Of a stretch of 37,722 nucleotides of DNA, positions 1-9,105 are shown piece after piece. The number at the start of each line of letters is the position of its first letter. Within the stretch, counting starts at the first letter, position 1. Below the pieces are notes generated by a model. It ran no database searches. It was not told where the DNA came from and was given only the letters and a program-made list of their open reading frames with translations. The stretch comes from Candidatus Levyibacteriota bacterium (GTDB lineage: Bacteria; Patescibacteriota; Microgenomatia; Levybacterales; UBA12049): NCBI GenBank assembly GCA_016204465.1, contig JACQKQ010000014.1, positions 1 through 37,722 on the forward strand. Reading direction: 5' to 3'. The translations under genes and the position numbers were made by a program.

Positions 1-199
1 AGGAGGAACAAAAACACCAAAAGGCTCAGAGACAAAAGCAATCCTTACTTCACTCTTTGATACCTGGCAACTGCAAAACCTTAACCCTCTTCAACAATGC
101 CGCTTGCTCTTAACTTCATAGCAGAAGTGTGAGTTCATTCTTTTTGCATCCCTGCTTGACTTTATTGCCTTTATTGTCTCGTTTTTTCTTGGTCTTACG

Positions 200-1042
200 T
201 TGTACGCTTTGGTAGGAAATTGGTTTTCTGCAACGTTTGTAATTCCACATGGGTTTGCCAACGCAGTCGGGTTTTTTCTTGTGGCGTTTGTTAGCGAAAT
301 TACCATACACGCTCTCTTGCGGTTTTTGGCGTCAGCTATATTTCCGACACAAAGGCAGTTTGCCACACCGTGGAACCGAATCAATCAATTTTTGGGCATT
401 TTTCCTAGTCTTGCATCTGCATTTGTTATCCTTTCGTTTCTTTTTACAGTTATTGTTGCCTTGCCTTTTTCTCCATTGCTCAAACACGAAGTTGCCCAAG
501 CAGCTTTAGGGAAAATGTTTCTTGCCGCAACGCAAAATCTTGAAAAGCGCATACAACAAGTGTTTGGCGGCGCTGTTTTAGATACACTAAACTTTATTAC
601 CGTCAAGCCGCAAAGCGATGAGTCTTTGCAGCTTAAGTTTAAGACAACTGCGGTGAGTGTTGATGGTCAAGCAGAGGAGGAAATGTTTGCGATGGTTAAC
701 AAAGAGCGCAAAGCAGCAGGTCTTTCATCGGTTGCGCAAGACGAGCTTTTGCGAAACGTTTCGAGAAAACACGCAGTTGATATGTTTGCAAAAGGATACT
801 TTTCCCACTACACGCCAGAGGGGCGCTCGCCCTTTGACCGCATGGCTCAGGCTCAAATTCCTTTCACCTTCGCCGGAGAGAATTTAGCGCTTGCCCCAAG
901 TGTAGAGCTTGCGATGCAGGGTCTTATGAAGAGTCCTGGGCACAGAGCCAACATCTTATCGGCGCAGTTTGGAAGAGTTGGCATCGGCGTGATTGACGGC
1001 GGCATTTATGGTAAGATGTTTGTACAAGAGTTTACTGACTAG
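200..1042 (+). CDS. CvpA-like membrane region fused to a CAP/SCP (PR-1-like) domain, extracytoplasmic
   Basis: Hydrophobic N-terminal half, then a CAP-domain pattern (MVNKERKAAGL...HAVDMFAKGYFSHYTPEGRSPFDRM...GENLALAP...MKSPGHRANIL...VGIGV). The open frame extends upstream of the TTG at 200 to a stop at 119-121, so the start is uncertain. Confidence 0.8.
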   Translation: MYALVGNWFSATFVIPHGFANAVGFFLVAFVSEITIHALLRFLASAIFPTQRQFATPWNRINQFLGIFPSLASAFVILSFLFTVIVALPFSPLLKHEVAQAALGKMFLAATQNLEKRIQQVFGGAVLDTLNFITVKPQSDESLQLKFKTTAVSVDGQAEEEMFAMVNKERKAAGLSSVAQDELLRNVSRKHAVDMFAKGYFSHYTPEGRSPFDRMAQAQIPFTFAGENLALAPSVELAMQGLMKSPGHRANILSAQFGRVGIGVIDGGIYGKMFVQEFTD

Positions 1043-1044
1043 AC

Positions 1045-2088
1045 ATGCAATTGCCGGATATTCGAAACGCAGATGTACGGGGAAAAACAATTCTTCTTCG
1101 ATCAGACATCGATGTTCCTCTTTCCGACAATGGAGCAATTCTTGATGACACGCGCCTACAGGCAAGTTTGCCAACAATTCGTTTCTTGCTCGAACACGGG
1201 GCAAAGGTGATTATTTGCGGAAAGCTCGGAAGACCGGAAGGTGTTGATAAAAAGTTAAGTTTAGACCCAGTGGCGAAGTGGTACGAACAGCAGTTCAAAA
1301 ATCAAAATGCAAAAATCAAAACGAAGAAAATAGATGGGTTTGAAGGCTGGGAGATTACAGAGCACATATCACTACTTGAGAATTTACAGTTTGATCCAAA
1401 AGAGCGCGCGACTGATCCAGAGCTCGCAAAAAAGCTCGCTTCTCTTGCAGATGTGTACGTCAACGATGCCTTTGCCGTCTGCCACCGAAGCCTTGCTTCA
1501 ACTGTTGGCGTTGCGAAACTTTTGCCGTACTTTGCTGGCTTTCGACTTTTGGAAGAGACGAACGTGCTCTCCAGCGTGCTCCGCAACCCAAATCGTCCGT
1601 TTGTCGTTGTGATTGGCGGGGCAAAAATTGAGACAAAGCTGCCGCTGGTTGAGAAGATGCACCAGTTGGCGGATTATGTGCTGGTAGGCGGTAAGATTGC
1701 CGGGCAAACAAGCGAACTGGTTAGGGTGCAGCATAAAAAATTAGTTGGGAAAAAGTCGGTGCTGCTTGTAGCGGAGCTTAACAGTAAGGAGACAGATATA
1801 ACCGAGAAAAGCGTGGATAATTTCTTGCAGATTATTAACCTTGCGAAAACGATTGTGTGGAACGGGCCGCTTGGAAAAGTGGAGGAAGTAACGCACGCGA
1901 CAGAGGCGATTGCGCGGGGAGTTGTGTCAAGCGGCGCATACACGGTAGTTGGCGGCGGCGATACATCGGCGTTTCTTAAAAAGATTGGCCTTCTTCACAA
2001 ATTTTCGTTTGCCTCAACCGGCGGCGGCGCCATGCTTGCGTTCCTTTCCGGCGAAGACCTCCCCGGCCTCTCCGCACTAATGCGTTGA
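1045..2088 (+). CDS. pgk: Phosphoglycerate kinase
   Basis: VRGKTILLRSDIDVPLSDNG, LLEHGAKVIICGKLGRPEG, YVNDAFAVCHRSLAST, VVIGGAKIETKLPLVEKM, VWNGPLG, VVGGGDTSAFL, STGGGAMLAFLSGEDLPGL. Confidence 0.95.
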   Translation: MQLPDIRNADVRGKTILLRSDIDVPLSDNGAILDDTRLQASLPTIRFLLEHGAKVIICGKLGRPEGVDKKLSLDPVAKWYEQQFKNQNAKIKTKKIDGFEGWEITEHISLLENLQFDPKERATDPELAKKLASLADVYVNDAFAVCHRSLASTVGVAKLLPYFAGFRLLEETNVLSSVLRNPNRPFVVVIGGAKIETKLPLVEKMHQLADYVLVGGKIAGQTSELVRVQHKKLVGKKSVLLVAELNSKETDITEKSVDNFLQIINLAKTIVWNGPLGKVEEVTHATEAIARGVVSSGAYTVVGGGDTSAFLKKIGLLHKFSFASTGGGAMLAFLSGEDLPGLSALMR

Positions 2089-2170
2089 GTACGTATTCAG
2101 TTCTTCCCAGCAGTTTGTCATCGCGAGACTACGGAGTAGTCGTGGTGATCTCACGAGATTGCACCGAGTA

Positions 2171-2220
2171 ACTAAAGAACACTAAGTCCCAGACCTTGTG
2201 CCTGAGGAGTATCACTTGGA
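2171..2220. repeat. 50-bp dispersed repeat, copy 1
   Basis: ACTAAAGAACACTAAGTCCCAGACCTTGTGCCTGAGGAGTATCACTTGGA; second copy at 6141-6190 with one mismatch. Confidence 0.9.
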
Positions 2221-2488
2221 AGATTCTTATGAAGATAAACAGTACAATTTCAGACAGTTTATCGCACATACAAAATTCAAAACAAACTTTCTGACAAAAT
2301 ATGCGTTAGTTTAATTCAGAAAATCTATAGCACCAGAGGGTACTAATATTATTGTATAATTCTACAAAATAGATGACTTTTATTGAAAAATTTCATTCTC
2401 ATAAGGATTTACAGTTAAAAATAGAGTTTCTTAGGTTCTATCTTGAACTGGGGTTATAGTAACAAAAATCCCATTCCAAATTTTTAAT

Positions 2489-3307
2489 ATGAGTTATGGA
2501 AATAAGGAAAAATTGCAATTAGAAAATAGTTATTACTTTAAACATCATGTTGGCGATTATACCTTGGAGGGACGTATACTGTATAACAGTGGTCATCAGA
2601 AACCATGGGTATTATCTATTCATGGTGCAAGGTCTGATTATTCCAAGTCCGATACTGTAACGATTGGACTTAGAGAGCGAGGATATTCGATTTTAGGTTT
2701 CAATATGTCAGGACATGATCCTGCCAGTAACATTCCTGGGGAACAAACCACGCTTGGAGATAATGTGAAAGAATCAAAGGCATTTTATTCATACCTAGAT
2801 CCGCAGCGAAAGAAAAAAATTATTGCATATAGCCTCGGAGCTACACCAGCCCTTAAAATTCTTGGTATGCATTTAGACGAAGTTGATAGGATTGTCCTTT
2901 TTGGCCCGGCTATTTATTCAGCGCAAGCTTACGATAAACCTTTTGGTGAGGAATTTCGAAGAACCATCTCGAAACCTTTTAGTTACCGTGAGAACGATGT
3001 CATTGTTAATCTTGAGGCTTTTCAAGGGAAACTATTGTTAATAAAGGGAGAGTATGATGGCTTAGATCCGGTTGTTTACGGTAAACCACAAGGCACGTCT
3101 GCAGGAAAAGTAGAGATAGATAACAAGGGCTACTATAGCCCGATACCAAAAGAGGTAATGGAGATGATATATTATGCAGTTCCACCTGAAAGGCGCGAAA
3201 TGGTTGTTGTGCCGGGAAGTGATCATGGTATTGTGCCTTGGATTGTTAACCACCCAGCTGAGGGCGTATTGATAGTAGATAAAATAGCCGCGTTTCTGAA
3301 GAGTTAG
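2489..3307 (+). CDS. Alpha/beta hydrolase (serine peptidase/esterase-like)
   Basis: VLSIHGARSDYSKSDT, GHDPASNIPGEQTT, IIAYSLGATPALKI (GxSxG-like nucleophile elbow), C-terminal GSDHGIV. Confidence 0.8.
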   Translation: MSYGNKEKLQLENSYYFKHHVGDYTLEGRILYNSGHQKPWVLSIHGARSDYSKSDTVTIGLRERGYSILGFNMSGHDPASNIPGEQTTLGDNVKESKAFYSYLDPQRKKKIIAYSLGATPALKILGMHLDEVDRIVLFGPAIYSAQAYDKPFGEEFRRTISKPFSYRENDVIVNLEAFQGKLLLIKGEYDGLDPVVYGKPQGTSAGKVEIDNKGYYSPIPKEVMEMIYYAVPPERREMVVVPGSDHGIVPWIVNHPAEGVLIVDKIAAFLKS

Positions 3308-3351
3308 ATAATATGTCTTGTTTATTTTTTAATGAGTTATAATCCCGATAT

Positions 3352-4590
3352 ATGTTGAAAGATGTAAGCGTTGCCCCACGAGATTTTCAGGAATATCGTG
3401 TTGTGATTGATTACAAACTTTTTGAAGAAATTATCTATCTTTCAGGTCAATTACGTAATAAACGTATTCTATATATAAACTCTAACCAAAACAGGGGCGG
3501 CGTATACGAACACCTTACAAGTTTAATTCCTCTTTTACAGAACTTAGGGATTAAGGCTGAGTGGAAAGCAATTTCAGAAGTCCCGCCAGACTTTTACGAA
3601 GCAACAAAGAGAATTTATAACTGTATCCAAGGTGCAGAATATGTCTTAACACCCAAACAATGGAAAATCTATGAAAACTTTAACAAAGGTATAGCAAAGG
3701 AAGTAGAAGGTGATAATTGGGATTTTGTTTTAGTACAAGATCATCAGATGCTTGGTGCATTATCACAGGTAAGAAATAAGAGGAGGATGAAGTGGATTTG
3801 GCAATCACATTCTGAAACGCATAATCCAGATGAGCGCTTTGTCAATCATCTCATAAAATATCTACAGCCATACGATGGCGTTATTTTATACCTTCCTGAG
3901 TATGTGTTTAAAAATTTTCATCCAAAAAAACTTGTTACCTCAACGATTGCGATAGACCCTATAAGCCCAAAAAATGTGCCCATGAACAAACTTAAAGCAA
4001 GACGGGTAATCGAACAATTTGGCATAAATTCTCATAGACCATTTATAACCCAGATCGCTAGAATAGACTCTTGGAAAGATTTTCCCGGGGTTGTTGATGC
4101 GTGGTTAATTGCAAAGAAAAAAATCCCTGGATTGCAGTTGGCAATAGTTGGAGTAGTGAGTTTAAATAATATCCACGCAAAAGAAATTATTGATCAAATC
4201 CTTGAGAAAACAAAAGGAGAAGAAGGCATATATCTACTTATCAACACAGTTGAGAGAGAAAATATTAAGGCATTTCAAACAGCAAGTAATATCATAGTGC
4301 AAAAATCTCTCCGTGAAGGGTTCGGTTTAGCTGTCTCTGAGGCTCTTTGGTCTGGCACACCCGTAATTGGCGGCAATGTGGGTGGAATAAAAGTTCAAAT
4401 TATTAACGGTAAGTGCGGTTATTTAGTAGATTCTATTGAAGAATGTGCGCAGCGAATAATAGAATTAATACAAAACCCAAGCAGGGCTAGAGCAATGGGT
4501 AAATTCGGACGGGAGTACGTACGTAAACAATTCCTTCTGCCGAGGCTTATCCGTGATGAGATGCAGTTAATGATTGACTTGTTAGACTAG
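3352..4590 (+). CDS. GT4 glycosyltransferase, resembling trehalose glycosyltransferring synthase (TreT)
   Basis: NRGGVYEHLTSLIPLLQNLGI, FVLVQDHQM, IWQSHSETHNPDERFVNHLIKYLQPYDGVILYLPEYVF, AIDPISPKN, REGFGLAVSEALWSGTPVIGGNVGGI. Confidence 0.8.
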   Translation: MLKDVSVAPRDFQEYRVVIDYKLFEEIIYLSGQLRNKRILYINSNQNRGGVYEHLTSLIPLLQNLGIKAEWKAISEVPPDFYEATKRIYNCIQGAEYVLTPKQWKIYENFNKGIAKEVEGDNWDFVLVQDHQMLGALSQVRNKRRMKWIWQSHSETHNPDERFVNHLIKYLQPYDGVILYLPEYVFKNFHPKKLVTSTIAIDPISPKNVPMNKLKARRVIEQFGINSHRPFITQIARIDSWKDFPGVVDAWLIAKKKIPGLQLAIVGVVSLNNIHAKEIIDQILEKTKGEEGIYLLINTVERENIKAFQTASNIIVQKSLREGFGLAVSEALWSGTPVIGGNVGGIKVQIINGKCGYLVDSIEECAQRIIELIQNPSRARAMGKFGREYVRKQFLLPRLIRDEMQLMIDLLD

Positions 4591-4646
4591 AAACGATAAT
4601 TTTCCAAAAAATATCACCCCATTGTTGCTTATGATACAATCTTTTT

Positions 4647-5462
4647 GTGAATATCGGTGTTTTCGATTCAGGATTAGGTGGCCTCTCTGTTTTTCGAGAA
4701 ATCATGACAGAACTGCCTCAATATAACTATATCTATTTGGGTGACAACGCTCGAGTTCCGTATGGAGGACGTTCTAGTGACATGATTTATCAGTTCACCA
4801 GAGATGCAGTAAATTTTTTATTTCAAAATGATTGTCAGCTTATTATTATAGCATGTAATACGTCCTCAGCAATTGCATTGCAACGATTACAACAAGAGTA
4901 CTTGCCCCAAAACTATCGGGATAGACGAATTTTAGGTGTCCTTTATCCTGTTGCTGAACACATTGCTGATGAAAATATTCAAAGGGTTGGCATAATGGCA
5001 ACTAGGGCAACAGTAGCATCAAATAGATATCCAAAGCAAATTAAAAAATTAGCACCTAATACACAAATTTTTCAAGTAGCATGTCCGCTTCTCACCCCAA
5101 TGATAGAAGAAGATGAAATGGAATGGGAAGGATTTGATTTATTATTACAGAGATATATTAATCCATTATTGGAAAGAAAAATTGACGGACTTATTCTTGG
5201 GAGTACGCATTACGGTCTTATTACAGATAGAGTTAAGAAACATGTACCAGGCTCTGTAAAAATTATCTCACAAGGTGAGGTAACAGCAAAAAAGCTAAGA
5301 AAGTATCTTAAAAGACACCCTGAGATAGAAATGAAGTTGGCAAAGGATTCCAAAAGAATTTATTTTGCAACTGATTTAAATCAACGCTTTGAAAAATTGA
5401 CTAAACTTTTCTTAGGTGAACGTTTTAGTAAAGGTGTAACGTTACATCTTGCGAATATTTAA
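4647..5462 (+). CDS. Glutamate racemase-family protein with one catalytic Cys replaced (LGSTHY)
   Basis: GTG start; IGVFDSGLGGLSVFREI, ACNTSSA, then LILGSTHYGLI where MurI normally has LGCTHYPL. Confidence 0.85.
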   Translation: MNIGVFDSGLGGLSVFREIMTELPQYNYIYLGDNARVPYGGRSSDMIYQFTRDAVNFLFQNDCQLIIIACNTSSAIALQRLQQEYLPQNYRDRRILGVLYPVAEHIADENIQRVGIMATRATVASNRYPKQIKKLAPNTQIFQVACPLLTPMIEEDEMEWEGFDLLLQRYINPLLERKIDGLILGSTHYGLITDRVKKHVPGSVKIISQGEVTAKKLRKYLKRHPEIEMKLAKDSKRIYFATDLNQRFEKLTKLFLGERFSKGVTLHLANI

Positions 5463-5704
5463 AGGAAAATATTCTCACGTTTTAGTAAAATATTTGAGAG
5501 CAGAAATATCGAGCTACACAGGGTAATTATATGTTAATTAATTTGCTTAATCTTTTATATTAGGCATTGAGTTTAATGCTCTTTCTGCATTTCCCCAAAC
5601 AAGTGTAAAGCTAGCATGCCCATAATTATGGATAACAATTTTATCTTTGACTATTCCCGTATAAGATGTTGGATGGTATCAAGTAAAGGTTTCAGTTTAG
5701 GTTG

Positions 5705-5809
5705 ATGGGTAAGTTATCGAATATTTCGGGGAAAGAGGCAGTCAAACTTTTTGTAAAACTTGGATACTCTTTTGATCATCAGACCGGGAGTCGTATGATT
5801 TTATTATAG
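5705..5809 (+). pseudogene. Truncated HicA-like toxin remnant
   Basis: MGKLSNISGKEAVKLFVKLGYSFDHQTGSRMILL* matches the N-terminal half of HicA (sGkevvk.Lek.Gf...rq.GSH.il), then stops. Confidence 0.6.
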
Positions 5810-5847
5810 AAACGCCGTTTAAGGGACTCTTTGCATTTTTCGAACAG

Positions 5848-5889
5848 TGGTTCCTCTTTTTGCATGCTAAACGAGAGGAGTTAGGATAA
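5848..5889 (+). pseudogene. Gene 3'-end remnant encoding WFLFLHAKREELG*, copy 1
   Basis: tggttcctctttttgcatgctaaacgagaggagttaggataa; same 13-aa tail as 5998-6039. Confidence 0.6.
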
Positions 5890-5897
5890 ATTTTTTA

Positions 5898-5989
5898 TGT
5901 CATCCTGAGTGAAACGAAGAATCTTTTTATGAAAACGAATAGAGATTCTTCACTTCGCCAAGTCAGACTCGGCTTCGTTCGGAATGACA
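5898..5989. repeat. MITE-like palindromic element with TGTCATYC termini
   Basis: TGTCATCCTGAGTGAAACGAAGAATCT...AGATTCTTCACTTCG...GGCTTCGTTCGGAATGACA; inverted ends and internal AGATTCTTC/GAAGAATCT. Confidence 0.75.
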
Positions 5990-5997
5990 TGTTGAAG

Positions 5998-6039
5998 TGG
6001 TTTTTATTCCTGCACGCTAAGAGAGAAGAGCTGGGATAA
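5998..6039 (+). pseudogene. Gene 3'-end remnant encoding WFLFLHAKREELG*, copy 2
   Basis: tggtttttattcctgcacgctaagagagaagagctgggataa; differs from copy 1 at synonymous positions. Confidence 0.6.
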
Positions 6040-6042
6040 ATA

Positions 6043-6136
6043 AAATTCAAAATTCAAAGTGCAAAATGCAAAATTGTAATTCAAAAGTCAAAGTTTTTAA
6101 CTTCAAGTTCCAACTTTTAACTTTTCACTTAGAACT
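6043..6136. repeat. Heptamer-period A-rich repeat (AAAATTC/AAAGTGC/AAAATGC units)
   Basis: aaaattcaaaattcaaagtgcaaaatgcaaaattg... and related arrays across the window. Confidence 0.8.
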
Positions 6137-6140
6137 TTTA

Positions 6141-6190
6141 ACTAAAGAACACTAAGTCCCAGACCTTGTGCCTGGGGAGTATCACTTGGA
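6141..6190. repeat. 50-bp dispersed repeat, copy 2
   Basis: ACTAAAGAACACTAAGTCCCAGACCTTGTGCCTGGGGAGTATCACTTGGA; 49/50 identical to 2171-2220. Confidence 0.9.
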
Positions 6191-6350
6191 TAATGTCTGG
6201 TCTGCCGCGGCCGAGTTCTGCACTATCCAATCCATACCCTTCAACCCATGGTGAACCCTTAAGCGTGAAGCCAACGTAGTCAATACAAACATTTACTTCT
6301 CTGCGTGCGGGCTTCTCAAGCAGCACTAAAGTTTTCATTGTAGTATACTT
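6141..6350 (-). pseudogene. Hypoxanthine-guanine phosphoribosyltransferase-like C-terminal fragment
   Basis: MKTLVLLEKPARREVNVCIDYVGFTLKGSPWVEGYGLDSAELGRGRPDII resembles the HPRT C-terminus (LLDKPSRREV.V...GF.....VVGYG.D.....R..P.I); no N-terminal PRPP-binding half. Confidence 0.65.
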
Positions 6351-6480
6351 GTCAAACTCAAAAATTCTCTCTTGAGAATTTTTCCGAGAGTTTAACAACG
6401 TGGGAGAGGGTAGCATGTAGGAATAACTATCGGTTCACAGCTCGGTTCACAGCTCGCAACCATCAAACAAGGAGAGAAAG

Positions 6481-6903
6481 ATGCCACAGAAGAAGACGCC
6501 AAGCTTTTCAACACTGAAACGCCTGGCTGAAATCTGCAGAGAAAAGGCCTTTCGGCTGCAGGAGTTCGCGGACCTTCTCGAAGAATTCGAAGATATGGGT
6601 CTAAAGGTAGAAAGGAGCGATATCCAGGCGGCGCTTGCTGCGTACTTAGCGGAGGGTGGCCAACAGCCTCGCATAGCCGGTCCAGCGCAACACGGAATAC
6701 GCCAACCAAGGAGAAGCCGTGCTGGTTCATCGGGTCGTTCGCCCCGGCCGTACCTCATGTTAGAAAAAGAGCGGCAGGAGGCCGTTCGGCTCGCCAGGCA
6801 GGGCTTGGGTGTTCGGGAGATCGCACGTCAGTTGAAGCGATCGCCTTCGACGATCTCACGACTTCTGAAAGCGGCGCGGGGAGCCGCACAGCAGAACGCG
6901 TAA
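6481..6903 (+). CDS. Small HTH DNA-binding protein (transposase/resolvase-like HTH)
   Basis: SD aaggagagaaagATG; C-terminal EAVRLARQGLGVREIARQLKRSPSTISRLLKAARG; locally GC-richer codons. Confidence 0.7.
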   Translation: MPQKKTPSFSTLKRLAEICREKAFRLQEFADLLEEFEDMGLKVERSDIQAALAAYLAEGGQQPRIAGPAQHGIRQPRRSRAGSSGRSPRPYLMLEKERQEAVRLARQGLGVREIARQLKRSPSTISRLLKAARGAAQQNA

Positions 6904-7079
6904 GTGAGGTAGGGGTCTGTGGTAGTACACCACGGGGTAGCAATGCTGCCACAGGCCCTGCCCGGCGCAGACGGGCCTTCTGCCTACAGATGTGAAACCA
7001 ACATCATCTGCCACATTGCGCGGCATTTCTTTGTTGTTTCACACAACCCTCTCTCACTCTTTCTTTTCTATTTTTGAAA

Positions 7080-7215
7080 CAATCTCCGGTCTGTCGCGGT
7101 CTAGTTCGCCACTATCCAAACAATAGCCTATCTACCCACGGCGATTCCTCAAGCGTAAAGCCAACGTAGTCCACGTTCACTTGGATTTCGGCTCGGGCGG
7201 GTTTCTCAAACTGTG
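7080..7215 (-). pseudogene. Second HPRT-like C-terminal fragment, frameshifted
   Basis: QFEKPARAEIQVNVDYVGFTLEESPWV then, in another frame, IGYCLDSGELDRDRPEIV; paralogous to 6141-6350. Confidence 0.65.
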
Positions 7216-7281
7216 GTAGTTTTTTCGTTTCTTTTTCAATCACAGCACATGAACACGTATGATATTATTATATTAAGTTGT

Positions 7282-7413
7282 ATGATCAGTGTACAGGTTT
7301 ATTTACCAAAATATCTCCGTGATGCGCTCGATTGCATCGCCGCACGTGAGCGAAAATCAAGAACGCAGATTATTCGCGAGATGTTAACAAGTGAGATCAA
7401 AAAGAAACGATGA
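7282..7413 (+). CDS. Ribbon-helix-helix (CopG-like) small protein
   Basis: MISVQVYLPKYLRDALDCIAARERKSRTQIIREMLTSEIKKKR. Confidence 0.7.
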   Translation: MISVQVYLPKYLRDALDCIAARERKSRTQIIREMLTSEIKKKR

Positions 7414-7487
7414 ATCTTTGGTTTTGACGAATCCTTTCGCAAGAACGGCTACACCGTCTTGGAATAAGCTGCCTTTAAGTAAAATGC

Positions 7488-7928
7488 ATGGAAACAACTG
7501 TTAATGAAGTTGGAAAACTTCCGCAATTTGTACCAGGCAGGGTGTTAAGAGAGACAAAGAATTTTCGTGTGGTTATGGATTGGAAGCCAGGCGAAGAAGA
7601 AAAGACTGGAGCAGAGAGGTTTTTTATTGAACCTAAAAATAAAGATGCAGAGTTTATGTTGCGGCTTGCTGCGTTAACGCACAATTTGAAAGATACGCAT
7701 TTCAACCAAAGGAAAGTTTTGGTCATGGGCGAAGAGAAAAAAACGTTTTGGGAGTTTGGCTGTCTAAGAGCGGATTTTAAGGCAGCCAATTTGCCAGTGC
7801 TGCTCAAAGGAAAAGTGGAGATACCAAAATCTACTAATGAAGATACAATTCCTTCTCCCGATAGGATGGAGGATTGTTTGGTGCTTCATCCACGCAGGTA
7901 CACGTTCAACGAACTGGTGAGAATTTAG
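7488..7928 (+). CDS. Hypothetical protein, 146 aa
   Basis: Intact ORF METTVNEVGKLPQFVPGRVLRETKNFRVVMDWKPGEEEK...; no family recognised. Confidence 0.6.
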   Translation: METTVNEVGKLPQFVPGRVLRETKNFRVVMDWKPGEEEKTGAERFFIEPKNKDAEFMLRLAALTHNLKDTHFNQRKVLVMGEEKKTFWEFGCLRADFKAANLPVLLKGKVEIPKSTNEDTIPSPDRMEDCLVLHPRRYTFNELVRI

Positions 7929-8046
7929 CTTACCCTAAAGGGTCATAAACGCAAAAAGGGCACCATGTCGGTCATTTTTCTCTTCTATGGGGTTCTAAGT
8001 TTGTGGGCTTGTCAAGACTTTACCAACTCACTATTATATATAGTAT

Positions 8047-9105
8047 ATGGTGCGTTTGGCGATTAACGGCTATGGCAGAATAGGCAGAATTTCCCACAGG
8101 GTAATTCTTGAGCGGTTCAGCGACAAAGTTGAGGTTGCCGCCATCAACGCCGGTGAGTCTACAGACATCAAAGGCTGGATGTACCTTCTCAAATACGATA
8201 CCATGTATGGCCCGCTTTCGGGCCACACTATTTCCGCAAATCCTGCAGAGCCTGGAGCCTCCAACACCAAACACGGCTACATCGGCGATATTGTGGTTGA
8301 CGCAAAAGCAATTCCCGTTTTCTCGCAAAAAGATTCATTACAGTTGCCGTGGAAAGAGCTCAACATTGACGTTGTCATTGAAGCAACAGGCCACTTACGG
8401 ACAACAGACAAAGCAAAAGCGCACATCACAGCCGGCGCCAAGGCAGTGGTTATTTCTGCTCCCTCTAAAGATGATACAGCGACGTATGTTCTCTCTGTTA
8501 ACACCGACAAATACAAAGGCGAAGACATTATTAGCAATGCGTCGTGTACCACTAACTGCATTGCGCCGGTAGCAAAAATTATGGAAGAGTCGTTTGGCAT
8601 TGAAAAAGCCATGATGACAACGATTCATGGGTATACTTCAGATCAAAGATTGCAAGATGGAGGACACAAAGACTACCGGCGCGCTCGGGCAGCAGCACAA
8701 AACATTATCCCCACCTCAACCGGCGCAACTTTAGCTTCGGCCAAAACCCTCCCATCGCTTGCTAATAAATTTACTGGATTGGCAATTCGCGTGCCGGTTG
8801 CCACTGGGTCATTGTCGGACTTTACGTTTCTCGTAGCACGTAACACGTCAAAAGAGGAAGTAAATAATGTGTTCAAAAAAGCAGCATCGCTAAACGAATA
8901 CAAAGGAATTTTGGAGACAACAAATGACCCGATTGTATCTTCGGACATCATCGGCAACCCCCATTCGGCAATTGTTGATCTCTCGCTCACGCAAGTAGTC
9001 GGTGGCAATCTCGTCAAGATAATTGCGTGGTACGACAACGAATACGGCTACGCGAATCGCCTGGTTGAAGAAGCAATCATGGTTGGGAAGAAACGCTATG
9101 CGTGA
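8047..9105 (+). CDS. gap: Glyceraldehyde-3-phosphate dehydrogenase, type I
   Basis: VRLAINGYGRIGRISHR, SNASCTTNCIAPVAK, TIHGYTSDQRLQDGGHKDYRRARAAAQNIIPTSTGA, WYDNEYGYANR. Confidence 0.97.
   Translation: MVRLAINGYGRIGRISHRVILERFSDKVEVAAINAGESTDIKGWMYLLKYDTMYGPLSGHTISANPAEPGASNTKHGYIGDIVVDAKAIPVFSQKDSLQLPWKELNIDVVIEATGHLRTTDKAKAHITAGAKAVVISAPSKDDTATYVLSVNTDKYKGEDIISNASCTTNCIAPVAKIMEESFGIEKAMMTTIHGYTSDQRLQDGGHKDYRRARAAAQNIIPTSTGATLASAKTLPSLANKFTGLAIRVPVATGSLSDFTFLVARNTSKEEVNNVFKKAASLNEYKGILETTNDPIVSSDIIGNPHSAIVDLSLTQVVGGNLVKIIAWYDNEYGYANRLVEEAIMVGKKRYA

Noticed and set aside
6043-6136. Heptamer repeats considered as a CRISPR array
   Set aside because: Unit is ~7 nt with no constant-length unique spacers and no cas genes in the window.
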